Source: Craterostigma plantagineum (lineage: Eukaryota > Streptophyta > Magnoliopsida > Lamiales > Linderniaceae). Taken from it: a DNA stretch of 64,000 nucleotides. Of this stretch, positions 1-10,804 are shown piece after piece (the stretch's first letter is position 1; every line of letters begins with the position of its first letter). The notes under the pieces are model-generated. The model was given only the letters and a program-made list of their open reading frames with translations, had not been told where the DNA came from and did no database searches. Where the stretch lies: assembly GCA_027422505.1 (NCBI GenBank), contig JAPQWV010000671.1, positions 186,001-250,000 of the forward strand, written 5' to 3'. The position numbers and the translations under genes were made by a program.

Positions 1-1293
1 AATCACAAACGAACACCTCCACGCGTCGCTCGTTGATTGGCTGGCAAGGCCTGGCATTGTACTTGCATCCAATGTCCAAAGGAGCCTTGAGTGCCTGCAC
101 TTGTTCCCTCGATATCGGCCTCGCCTGCGCACAAATAGTCCCCGTAAAAACTCTTCTTACCATCAAAATAGAAACAGAAAAAAGATAAATTTTTCTTCTT
201 TTTTTTGGTGTTTCATTATTATTACCTCGGCAAGGACAAGGTAGGTGAGCCCCTCCACGCATGGAGGTATGCTAGAAGATCCCAAATACCTATAATACTT
301 GTTCGAAGTAGTCCTCAGCTCTTTGGGATGAAAGATCCCTATCGAAATCGGATTCGAATCCCTAACCTTGGCCTCGTACGCCAGCTCGCTCAGCTTGCTC
401 TCAATCTGTAACCAAGTTATAAATAAGCTTTCGATCATTTTCTCTATTCCATGGAAAATATTCGAACATAACAATAGTTTGATTCTCAGGCAAAAACCTG
501 TCCAAGAACTGGGTCGGGGCTTCCGTATTCGAAAAGGGTCGCAACTACTACCAGCTTGGAATCGTCCGAAATGTGCACCATGTGAAGCTCGGCATCATAT
601 CTAATGTGCCCATATGAAAAAGGTCCGATCTTGGTCGTAAATGAAGAATATCTTTCGAGAAAGAATTAAGATTGGCCGTAATGTAAATACCTTTTGCCGT
701 CGATTCTGTGCTCCGACGGCGAATGCCAGTGCATTTGCTTGAGATTGTACCGTTTCCCCTCGAAAGCAATGGCTCCCGTATTTTCTGGATAGTTTATCTG
801 TACAAAAAAGGAAGAACGATACAGATCTATATATCAGTGTTTTCAACAAAGTAGATGATGAATACGGTGGTGTGACGCCTATGCTAGTTACCGCGACGGT
901 GTATCGAAGGTCGGATAAGGTGACGTTGACTGGATTGTATCTTCTGACCAAGGGCTTTAGATTCTTGTTCGTTACGGCTCGGCCTGTAATAACGTTGATC
1001 GGCGACTGAAGCTTCCCAGTTGCACACGTGGAGAAGTTGGGATTGAGGCTTGCCCACTTTTCCGGCCCTTTGTCGCCTGAGTAACTGAACTGTAGAGGTT
1101 TGTAGTCTCCAGCCTCTGCAATAACACAGTTTCATTATTATTATTGTTACGGACAAAGAACAAAAGGGTTGATTGAACTGAGTTAAAAGTGTGTAAGAAT
1201 CATACGTTGTGTGAGGAAACCATGGGACGCAGCAACTAGCAGCAGCAGAGCTGTAGTAAAACCGAAGGGAGTGAGCATACGGCCACCAGCCAT
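1..1293 (-). CDS. alpha-type carbonic anhydrase (3' end outside window)
   Basis: Zinc enzyme interconverting CO2 and bicarbonate. Spliced exons on the minus strand are 1293-1206, 1115-892, 797-691, 600-498, 405-226 and 124 to beyond 1; all junctions are GT-AG and keep frame. Exon 1 encodes a hydrophobic signal peptide (MAGGRMLTPFG onward), so the protein enters the secretory route. Exon 2 has the family motif GKLQSPINV. Exon 3 has QMHWHSPSEH with two zinc-ligand histidines, and exon 4 has ELHMVH with the third. Exon 5 carries YYRYLGSSSIPPCVEG and the last exon SREQVQAL and NARPCQPIN, the usual C-terminal motifs. Only the last few residues and the stop are missing. Family membership is certain. 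Which ACA paralogue it is cannot be decided from sequence alone, though the neighbours suggest the ACA1 position of Arabidopsis. Confidence 0.93.
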
Positions 1294-1765
1294 GAATGAC
1301 CTGCTTTGCTTCTTCTTCGACCTCTGAAAACAAGAAACTATGGTGGGATTTATTGATCTTTTTATATACAACAAAACGGTGTCTGATATACAGCAAGTTG
1401 CGATGGGTCCCATCTAGGATAGTCCTTTCTACTACACGCCATTTTCTTGGGGACCTTTTATGATATCATGCGTTGAAGAACTTGGTTTTTTTATTTTTAA
1501 GTGGCTGTCTTTGTCCTCGCAGTGTCTATCCAATTTGCATTTGACTAATGAGTCAGCACAATGATTAAAATTAATCGCATATATAATAATAGACTGCATA
1601 TAGATCCACATTATATGCTGGTGAGCTTTCACAGTCAAATATCAGTCATGAGGTGCGTCACAAATACGTAATCATATTGATCTTCTTTCCGTAAGATGCT
1701 TTTCTTTTTTCTTTCGTACCTTCGTTACAAAATCTTAAAACAGCCAATACGAAACATATCTATAA

Positions 1766-3895
1766 TTAGTTGAGGGCGTAAGTGGCTTTCAGATAGTTGA
1801 TGATTTCGGCGCTCTCGAACATTTCGACGCCCGTGTTCGGATCTTCTAAGTACGGCGCCTGTTTTTTTTTTTTTTTTGAAACAATAAACGTCGTATGAAA
1901 TCATGGTACGATTACATCCGACCAAAAAAAAAAAAAGAAAAAAAAAAACATCCTTAAAAACGGTCTGAGGAAATACTTGCCTGGAAGTGTCCAACTCTCT
2001 CGAAGATTACTTGGCGCTTAGGGCTGCCGCGTGCACAACTGCAAAAACGCCGTATTGGTTCCTTTCGAGTTATAAATTGGGTCGTAAATTTCTTTCACCT
2101 TACATCTACGGAATGTTTTGAGTGAGGTAGTTCAGGAAATCGACTTTCACCTGTGAAGTATGTGAGGCAGTTCCAACTCGACAAGTACTTCGCGCACGAC
2201 TTTACAGAACGGCGAAGCCTGAAGAAAAAACGCAAGCGTGTTTTACGTCCCAATCTGCGTTCGTAAGATGTTTGTCGTAGTGAAACGATTTCTAACCTCG
2301 TAAGCCCATATCTCAAGAGGCTTAGGAGGTAGCTTTGATGGAGTGTACGATGAGCCCTGCCGAGAATTTGAGCAAAGAACGAATTTCATTCTCATTCTTG
2401 ATTTACTAGATAAATTTGGATCTGAATCGAGAATGATACCTTGCCCATTCGACCGATCATGGCGAATCCCTCCGTAAGAGTCTACCAAAGCAAAAAAATA
2501 AAAATGCAGGGTTTGGCAAAAAATTGGTAAATATCTTATACTTGTGCAAGAAAGCGAATGTTTGAGAATTGTCTTGCTATGCTTACAGTTAATAGACCGA
2601 GAGAAAGTAGAATCGGGACTCTACCGTCTCCTGCAATTTAACAACACGGTCATCCTCGGTATGTAATAAAAGTGTCTGCAGAATGCAACTAACTATAACC
2701 TCGATGGAAGAATTTATATAGATATGTATACCGTATTTGCTGACCAGATACTTTATTATTTCATCCGATTCGTACATAGAAACTCCAGTGTTGGGATCTA
2801 CCTGAAGGATATGGCGAGAGATCATTACAGAATTAGAGAATATTTTACCAACTATCTGCATTTTTAACCGTGTATGATGATTCTAACCATGTAAGGGAAC
2901 TGCTGTTTTCCTCCCATTTGCCCGACCTTGGGACGGAAGTTTGGCCCGTTTCTTGGACATGGATAATACAAGACGTCGAGATCCAAAACAGCAACTATTT
3001 CTCTAACCTGTTAAGGACATCAACCAATAAACTGTTGTAATTTCAGGCAAGCAAGTAGCAATATGTGCAGTTGTCCTCACACCTTTCTACAGAAGGGGCA
3101 GCTGAAGGAGATTCCCACGAGTTCCACCCCAATCGACACGAAGAGCAAAAAATTACGCATTTAGTCTTCGTTCAAGTAGTCACGAATGAATATAAAAACA
3201 TATGCCTTCGAAGTGTAGAATGGCTCGTAAGAGTAAACTAAACAAACTACATCGAAGTAGTACCTTTCAAACTCATAAATCTCAATTGGCTTCTCAGGCC
3301 TAGGGCCAAGTTTTGAAGTCTCTTTCACCTTATAACCTTGGTTTAGACAAAAAGGATTTATCTTTCAATTTCTTTCACTTTGCAGAGCGTTTGGGATAAT
3401 GGTTTGATTGACGATATAGAAAGGAAACATTTGTACAAAAGATCATAATATATGCTATTTACCAGCAAATTTTAGCGCATATTGGCCCGACGGAATCTCT
3501 TTCTCAGGTACAAGACTAGCAGAATATCTGAAGCAAAAACAAATGCAGCAAACACTGATGATGTCCGAAAAAGAAGAAACAAATGCAGTAAAAAATAAAT
3601 ACCCAGAAACAAGTGCGCCAGTCCCAAGTCGAAAGAGCAAGGCAAGGGAAGCTCCGATGATGTCGAGTATCTTATCGGGTCGAACACCGAACGGCTTGGG
3701 TTTTGGCGCCTTGAAGTTGGGTGGGGCCGATATAGGGTTCGAAGGCGTGTCGGAAACTTTTGAGGTTGACGACGAAGACGACGATTGTGACTTCACCGTG
3801 AAAGAAGGTGCCCTCTTAATAGTTGCTGACCTGTGGCTCGACGATGAAACTGACCTGAGAATCGGTGATGGGGTGAAGCTCAACGTTCCGGCCAT
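1766..3895 (-). CDS. plastid thioredoxin-fold protein with two GST_N-like domains
   Basis: Twelve exons: 3895-3603, 3527-3463, 3336-3264, 3101-3083, 3007-2888, 2801-2732, 2630-2587, 2481-2440, 2356-2297, 2218-2151, 2038-1981 and 1858-1766. They give 334 residues in one frame. The N-terminus is Ser/Thr-rich, like a chloroplast transit peptide, followed by FGVRPDKILDIIGASLAL and a hydrophobic stretch. Two glutaredoxin/GST N-terminal units follow. The first has the redox motif CPFC and ends with VDPNTGVSMYESDEII. The second has SPFC and ends with EDPNTGVEMFESAEII. This matches the plant family typified by Arabidopsis At5g03880 (from memory). Its substrate is not established. A 19-nt microexon (3101-3083) encodes the CPFC motif. 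The intron after exon 11 starts with GC (CAG|GCAAGT). An in-frame upstream ATG at 4048 exists, but the transit peptide starts better at 3895. Confidence 0.9.
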
Positions 3896-4487
3896 GGGTC
3901 GCCGACGAAATAGATTGATTTCAGGATGGTGAAACAACAAATGTTCCGATTTTCTCTGATTGTATGAGGTTTGTGTTGTAAACGAATGTGTGGTCTGAAA
4001 TAAGACAGCTATTACAGTAAACTTCAGAGCGTTGTTTAACTTGGGCATTGAAAATATCGGCGACGTCGAAGACGATCATTAAATCCTACTAATGTTATTC
4101 TTTCTTCTTACAAAGTCCCTCGTTTTCATTTTTCGATCTTCAGCCATCAACAGTTGATGATTATGCTTCTTCTTTGAACTGAAAAAATTGAATGGCTTCA
4201 CCTCGAGCTTGGCAGACCATTTTTCCCAGATAGCAATTGCTGAGGTTTATCATTCGCAAGATTGGATTTTCAATTTGACTGATGTTGTAAGAGACCATTA
4301 TTAAGGTGTTCTGATGCATGAGATTCTTACTTAGGTCATATGGCAATAACTTCTTCCCAAGTCAAAATACATGAACTGCCCATCAATTATTTGATAAAAT
4401 GTTGGTATAGTTTGCATACGAACATCATACAAACCTTATAAAGCATTATATGAAACAAAAACTGAAGCTCTACATCGTTGAACAGAG
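3896..4487. other. gap between plastid Trx-like and SOUL genes
   Basis: This 592-bp stretch lies between the start of one minus-strand gene and the stop of the next upstream one. It should hold the 3' UTR of the SOUL gene and the promoter and 5' UTR of the thioredoxin-fold gene. I see no convincing coding exon or repeat. Confidence 0.5.
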
Positions 4488-6048
4488 TTACAGTTCCCTC
4501 CTCTCAACTTCTAAAGAAATTTCGTTCCGACGGCTGAACGGAAGCGTGAACGGAGGATTATACTGCACGTGATAGAATCAAGAAAAGACCGTCAAAAACG
4601 ACAATGGAATGTACCTAAAAAGCGTCCTTGAATGAATCAAATGCTTACTAATCCCAGAAATAGATTACCTGAGCCACTTCCACAGATGCGCCTGCTTTAA
4701 CCCGAAATTGCCTGTCGAATTCTAACAACTTCCTCAGCGATGATTCTCTTCGCTCAACTTCTTCGTCCGAAACGAACCCTGAAATTAACTTGCCTTCATT
4801 TTCAACGTCCATTTATATCATCCACGAAACAAACCGATGATCAAACGCAGTAAAAAAACCCGAAAATGCAGCAACTGCGACGATCTTCTTGGGTACTTGT
4901 GTGACGGTCACGGACGAATCCTTTGGTAATGGCAGGTTGGAGCCGTACTTCGCAGGCATCACAAAGGACATTTTCCATTTATCTTGACTTTCAGTCTAGG
5001 ATGGGATTTGCATCAGTTACAAGGCCAAGATGATCAAATCTAATCTATCTTTGAAGAATTTATCAAACCGACGACAAAATATTGGAAAGGATTTCAACCT
5101 TTCGGGTTATGACTGGGGTGGTCATATCCATCTTCTCGCTGTCTGATTTCTCTCTGCGTGTAAAAACTGGCGTTGTCATCTCCATTTGCTCTGCTTTCGT
5201 ATTCTGGGCAGAGTCGAAGGCTTGGAATTATTGGCCAAAAGAAGGAAAAACCATCTGACTCGTTACGGGATTCTTTTTACCTTACCGAACAAGTACTCAG
5301 CTAAGACGTTGAAGGATCGAGACGAGCCCGCAAAGTCGAATCCGTATTTCCCAGGCATCGTCGTCTCAGCAACAAAGTAAGGCTGTTCTTAATGGAGAGA
5401 AAGAAAGCAAGAAACACAGCACAGTCATATGATTGAGGATCATCTGTACATGTGAAATAACTCGGAGTATAGTAAGTACCTCGACTTCTCTTATCTCGTA
5501 CTTGTCGTACCTACTCAGTACTTTGAATTCAACGCTCTCAAGATTGGGAACTTCAGTTTACAATCAAGAAGCAACACTTTCTCTGTCAATTCGACGACAG
5601 AAAATCAAACAAAAAAAAAATAAAGATCTTTGATCAAGTAGGTAAGTACCGGACATTAGTGCTTCCTCAAGATTCCTGCTTCCAAACCTATCACTGGGAA
5701 GCACATATTTAGCGGTCTCCCCAGCCAATTCCAACAACGCTGCAGATTGAACAGAGTTTATACCGTGATAAATGAAGAGGTTAGAGCACGAGCACACAGA
5801 GTTTTATGGTAATAAATAGCTAAAAAAAACCTCGTACCACGACTTGAGAGAGATGAAGTTTGAGATGCAAGGGCGAGCAAGAGAGAGACCCGAGCTTCAA
5901 GAGCAGAAAAGGGCGTTCTTGGTCTTCTGTTGGAAACGTTAATCCTTCTACGATTAGATTCGCCCGTCGTTGCTGTGGATTTTATGGAGAAGATGAGCGG
6001 TGAGCTGCAAGAGGTCGTCAAGGGGCTGTTCTTGGTGAAAAGCACCAT
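4488..6048 (-). CDS. SOUL heme-binding family protein, plastid type
   Basis: Eight exons: 6048-5838, 5739-5650, 5550-5480, 5382-5281, 5203-5099, 4995-4860, 4778-4669 and 4562-4488. They read in frame to 299 residues. The first about 45 residues are basic and Ser/Thr-rich and suit a chloroplast transit peptide. The SOUL domain follows, with [41 protein letters not shown] and [16 protein letters not shown], and ends with [19 protein letters not shown] proteins bind heme or related tetrapyrroles; plastid members are linked to tetrapyrrole and plastoglobule metabolism. The closest family member I recall is Arabidopsis At3g10130. Exon order and length fit a complete gene. Confidence 0.9.
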
Positions 6049-6632
6049 TTTTTCTTCTTCTTTCTTTCAAATTCTTTCGTCCTCGTTCTTTGTTTTGATG
6101 AAGCTACTAAACAAACGGTTATATATATATGGCTTTCAGTTTGCCAGCAAATCGGAAACTTGTCCGAACAATCTTCTTGTATTGTAATGAACCTTCTTAT
6201 GATGTAGTCAACAGCCATAGCGCAAGACGAAGGAACAAAAGATTGCCACGACCACTTAAAACCAAAACTGAAAAAAAGAAAAAAATCCCAAACTCAAATC
6301 GCATGCGTTATCAGCGATTCTGCCTCCCCGATTAATTGCTCTCTTTCCCTACACAAAATCAACAACCTTCAAAGTTCGGAACCTTTTTCTCCATCTCTGA
6401 CTACATTATTCCTTCGACGAAGCTCTGACTCATTTACAAATGCTGTCAGAAAGTCGTTGACTGACGGAGAATCCAAGGTTTTACTTGAGCATTAATGGAT
6501 TTCAAAAAAAGCTGGCGAATGCGTACATTACATACACCACCTTTATTACAAGAAACAAAAAGCGCCCGACTCACACGACGCACAGACAGAAAGCCCCTTA
6601 TTATTTCACATTCTTACTTACGCACAGATTCA
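6049..6632. other. gap between SOUL and 2S albumin genes
   Basis: This stretch should hold the SOUL promoter and 5' UTR and the 2S albumin 3' UTR. The short ORFs here show no family motif, and no repeat structure is visible. Confidence 0.45.
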
Positions 6633-7123
6633 TTACACGAAGATCGCCCTAATTTCGCACTGCTTAACCCTGAGATTGCACTCGCAAGGAAGATTCGTCG
6701 CCTTCTGATAAACTTGCTGCATCTGATGCCGACCTTCAAAGCTGCCGCCGGGCTGCTGGTGCTGAGCGCTCCTCACGGCCTGCTTTACGGCCATCACTGG
6801 CACTGCTCCTTCACCTGGCGAATCGTATCGCAGCAATCGGTCAAGTACTGCTGCTCTTGCCGGCCTGGGTTGGCAACTTCCGACACCATGGCGATCATCT
6901 CATCTTCCTCGTACGCTGTCCTCCTTCTGATGCTGCTGCCCTGTTGGAACTGGAAGTAGTTCTGGCAAGCGCGGAAGCGCCTCCCATGGATTTGGCTCTG
7001 GCATACGCGGGTGGAATCGTCGTCGTCGACGGTGATCACGGTGACGGTGGTGATTGTGGCGGTGGCTAGGAGGATCGCCGCCGCGAGGAGGGTGGCTAAG
7101 AGAAAGATGCTAGTGATGGCCAT
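6633..7123 (-). pseudogene. 2S albumin-like seed storage protein gene with a 1-nt frameshift
   Basis: The first frame (7123-6794) starts with a strong signal peptide (MAITSIFLLATLLAAAIL) and carries the prolamin-superfamily cysteines VCQSQ, ACQNY, DCC and EQCQ. It then hits TGA exactly where the second cysteine of the CxC pair belongs. Reading resumes one base later: MAVKQAVRSAQ, a Gln/Gly-rich loop, LPCECNLRVKQC and a stop at 6633. So the eight-cysteine 2S albumin pattern is present but split by loss of one base near 6795. Intact members are vacuolar storage proteins cut into two disulfide-linked chains; several are known food allergens. Either the gene is dead or the base is a sequence error. 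There are no introns, as is usual for the family. Confidence 0.8.
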
Positions 7124-9325
7124 TTTGATTTTGAGCTATAGTGAAAAGGCTGATTGTGTGTCTAGGAAGGTGAGAGTGGCGAGTGAGGATTGGAGTTTTG
7201 TTTGGGTTATTTAGACAGAAGGGACCTATTTTTATTAAACAACATGGGCGGATCGAAAGTTATCAAAATTCCCAACTTAAATTGGCTTTTTTCGAGTAAA
7301 AAAAATTCGAATAATTCGAATAATTATTTTTTAATTCGAGTAACATATTCGAGTAAAAAAACTTGAATAAAATTAATCATTCGATTTTAGTATTCGATTT
7401 TTTTTCACTCGAATAATACTATTTTTCTATCAGAATTTTATTCGAGTAACTCAATCCGAGGTGGAATAACTCGAATAAAAACTCGAATAAACCGATTTCT
7501 GTTCGAAAAGTTGATTTCAGGCTCGGAAACACCAAAATTCACTCAGATTTAGGGTTAATATGTTTAATAATCACGAACCCATCGATCAACACCTCATTTC
7601 GACATGAAATTTCACTCAAGTGGATCAAAATGATAATCAAACACTTCTATTTTTTTAAACACCTAATTCCTTTTTTTAAATTAAAAACCCTGCACTCCCT
7701 TTTTTTAATTTCACACAAAACTAATCCTATTTAACAAAATGTCTAGTTTTGTTTGGGGTGATTTTTATAGTTAGTATTAGGACATGCTTTTTGGTAAAAC
7801 AAGTGAATCAATGGCTTTAGCTTTACGCTCCGAAATTCCGAGATAATTAAAATATTTTGTTAGAAAGGGATGTAAAGTAAAACAAAGCACCCAAGTCCCG
7901 ACATCAATATTTTTTTTCATATAAGAACATTTAAATTAAAAAATTTATCGGTACATGAGAAGGTTTAGATATTAATGGTCAAGATTTATTTGAAGAAGTA
8001 ATACATTTAATGAAATTGTATTTGCAAAGCACTCAAGTTAATTATTATTATTTTTTTTTCGGTTTCACAACCATGATATTAGATTTTCATGCGCTATGTA
8101 AATATGTCGTACAATGATAGTCATGGGATTAGGCACTAATCCCAACCATGGGACAAAACACTCTAGTTGACATACTAAATTATACTAAAATTGTAATTGT
8201 TTTCGTAGGTGTATATTGGTTATGCGATTATGTTGACGAATCATATTATCGTTGCTTACGCATTAAGAGGTTTTGCAAATTATTATACTACGTGCAACAT
8301 GATCTTTTGCACAGGGCCACACAATTTTGTGGAAACTTTATAGTGGTTGAGAACCTCGCTATTATGGTTGTGCTTGGGCCTAATTCTTTTATAAGGGGCT
8401 ACCAACAAAAATGCAATAAAAAAAGGTTCTTTAGAGTAGATCCGTTGATATTGTTTTGAAAGTTCCACTAAAAGAAAACAACTTTCTATTATGTTTTTAA
8501 CTTCACCAGTCATAAATTTTAGATATTACAGTTTTCGGTTTCAAACCGGTACAAAGTACGTAGGATGTTTGTGTTTTAATTTTTGTTGGGCCTTATTGGG
8601 CTCGGCCCACTTAGGAGGAGAGGTGCCTCTTAATAGATAACTTACATCCTAAAATTTACTGGCGTCTCATCTGTTTATAAACTACCCAAACTCTATTTCA
8701 ATTATCCTATGTGACCATTTATGATATTTAATTTGTGCTAATTTGACACAAAAAAGTTTACATACAATATTTAATTTTGTCTGGCCCATTTACGATGAGC
8801 CGCCCTTGTTTGTAGTGGGTTCTTCTTCAGTGTGTGCTTTAGGTGCTTCGTTTGGTGGGCGGTTTCGAGTTTCAAACGTATTCGACTTTGTGCACGTAGA
8901 GATAGAGATATTGGCATGTGCAATAAAAGGAGATGCTTAGATTATTAAGATGTTAAAAGCTAGGCACGGTCGTGGGCTTATTCGTCTTTCCTTGATTGGC
9001 CCTATTTATTTATTGCTATTGGGCTTCAGATTATTATATGTGGGTGACAATTATGCGTCGACGTCCTCATTGCAAATATAAGGACATCACAAAAGTAAAA
9101 AGGAAAATAATCAATGAAAGAAAACTCAAGCAAGCGTAGCGTAGCTTCAAGAAGTTAGTAGAGATCAAAATCTGTAATTTCATAATGGGTAGCCAAGAGA
9201 ATGGGAATACAGCCAGCATAAGAATAAACCCTCAAACCACCTTAGTTCGCAATCAACAACATAAAATCTATTTTTGTTATGATAAAAATATAAAATAGAG
9301 AAATGGACGAAATAATATATGAAAA
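7124..9325. other. AT-rich intergenic region
   Basis: No gene is supported in these 2.2 kb. The part at 7285-7500 is made of many variants of ATTCGAATAA and ACTCGAAT, a decayed low-complexity array. The 103-codon plus-strand ORF at 8148-8459 has no recognizable motif and biased AT composition, so it is left out. Paired TTGGGCC/GGCCCA motifs appear near 8587-8610. Confidence 0.5.
7285..7500. repeat. degenerate ATTCGA-rich low-complexity array
   Basis: The hexamer ATTCGA and its complement TCGAAT recur more than ten times with spacers of A or T, without a fixed period. This looks like a decayed simple or inverted repeat upstream of the 2S albumin gene. Confidence 0.5.
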
Positions 9326-9802
9326 TCAACAGCCATTTCGCACGCTGCACCTTCGTCGTCCTTGTTGGACCAAAGCGGCTCTAGCCGACACGATACTGCT
9401 GTTCACCAGCGAAGCATCAAACGCAGAACAGTCAATCAAATCCTTGAGCAGATCTTCCTTGCCCCAAATCTCGGGTATCCAAACCCGACCCGCCACTTCG
9501 ATCCTATGCCTCTTCAGCCTCTCTCTTCCGTTCTCTTTCTCCTCGACTTCCACTGCTCGATTATCGTCCTTGTTATTACCACTCGCGTCTTCGTTCTTGG
9601 TACGATGTTGTACGCGCGATGTCATTACTGCGCCGTCGACGCCGCCCGCTTCTGTCGGCGGCGATAAAGACGGCGACTTTGTGTTAGTTTCCTCGTGTGA
9701 ACCTCCGTCGACAGCTGATGGTTGTTGGGTCGTCGGCGGGTTTTCTGCTGTGATTTCTTTGACATTCATCGTGATTTTTTTTTTTTTGGGAATCAGATTC
9801 AC
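9326..9802 (-). CDS. BIC1-like: BIC-type blue-light inhibitor of cryptochromes
   Basis: A single-exon ORF of 158 residues. The N-terminal 90 residues are hydrophilic and poorly conserved. Residues about 91-145 hold the signature block [19 protein letters not shown], then [20 protein letters not shown] and SARAALV, typical of BIC1/BIC2. These nuclear proteins bind photoexcited cryptochrome 2 and block its dimerization, damping blue-light signalling. The usual LLKDWIDC reads LLKDLIDC here, a Trp-to-Leu change inside the conserved block. A second in-frame ATG at 9769 ([12 protein letters not shown]) is an equally plausible start. In Arabidopsis BIC1 lies close to ZPR3, as in this window. Confidence 0.88.
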   Translation of the reverse strand: MNLIPKKKKITMNVKEITAENPPTTQQPSAVDGGSHEETNTKSPSLSPPTEAGGVDGAVMTSRVQHRTKNEDASGNNKDDNRAVEVEEKENGRERLKRHRIEVAGRVWIPEIWGKEDLLKDLIDCSAFDASLVNSSIVSARAALVQQGRRRCSVRNGC

Positions 9803-10804
9803 TCGTCGGTAATAAGAAGGAAGATATAGAATATACGTTTATTCTTTTGGGTCTTGAAGATGTGAAATGAAGATTGGGTGAATGAAGCAGCTTCACTTTT
9901 AATTTGTGTGGGAAAGAGAAGAAATGGAAACGAATGGGAATCTCAGTTTACACGTCACCGTAAAAGCATGTTTCTTTTGTATGGTAAGAGACGAATGTAC
10001 GTATCTTAGTTGTGTGGTCTTCTTATTCTACTAGCCAAGCAAGCCCACCTTGGCTTTGGTACGTAATGGTAAAGAAAACTAGTATCTACTCTTTAATAAA
10101 TATGTTTGAGAGAAAGACTTGTCTGAAATCATTAATTCCCAAAGATCTTTTTGTAGGATCGTGAGGTTTGTGTTGATTTGAGAATATAGTGTTATCTTCT
10201 TTAGTGCTTCTAGGCCAATGGGGTAGGAAAAAATGATATAGCACAAACGTTAATTAATAAAAAAATATTAAAATATCACGATTCGTCAAAAAACGAAATT
10301 AAGGAGAAATACTCGCTTCGCTATCGGACTGCTGCAACTTGCATGCGAGGAAATAAAAATCATGAAACGAAAGATGTGGACTTGATCTAAACTTGGATGG
10401 AATCATTCATTTAAAAGAAAAAAAAGGAGATATTTTGTTTTCGAACAAAGTAGAAAATCACATTATGAATTAACGACTTAAATGTTGCAAATGCCATTTC
10501 ACTAGGAGGGAATGAATAATAACGTGTCCTTACATTCCAGAGTGGGCAAAAAAGAATTGAAACGAGCCGAACTGAAACGTACCGTATGAAATTTCCGACG
10601 ATGATGGTATAAATGGGCTTATACGAAAAAACCCTAATTTAAGTTGGGCCTCAGCCCATTATGAATGCCTTGTGATTTAACTGACAACCCAACCCATGCC
10701 AGGCGGGTTCTTAGTTCTAAGTCAACATTCAACACTATCTTAAACCCTTTGGTCGGATTTGAATTCCGTACCGTAGATACACTTCAGCACCGTATACGAC
10801 GCCG
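9803..10804. other. intergenic region, divergent promoters of BIC and RCE1 genes
   Basis: No coding exon is seen. The segment separates two divergently transcribed genes. Near 10635-10656 there is TTGGGCCTCAGCCCA, a paired GGCCCA site of the TCP-bound site II type common in housekeeping promoters, about 150 bp upstream of the RCE1 ATG. Confidence 0.45.
10637..10653 (+). promoter_or_regulatory. paired TGGGCC/GCCCA site II-like motif
   Basis: TTGGGCCTCAGCCCA lies about 150 bp before the ATG of the CAAX protease gene. Site II elements (TGGGCC/T) are bound by TCP factors in many housekeeping genes. This is assigned from motif and position only. Confidence 0.35.

Noticed and set aside
884..1396. 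170-codon minus-strand ORF
   Set aside because: Out-of-frame reading across the first intron of the carbonic anhydrase gene.
3543..3932. 129-codon plus-strand ORF
   Set aside because: It is the antisense shadow of exon 1 of the plastid thioredoxin-fold gene.
8148..8459. 103-codon plus-strand ORF in the spacer before the BIC gene
   Set aside because: No recognizable motif, AT-driven composition, no splice or promoter context.
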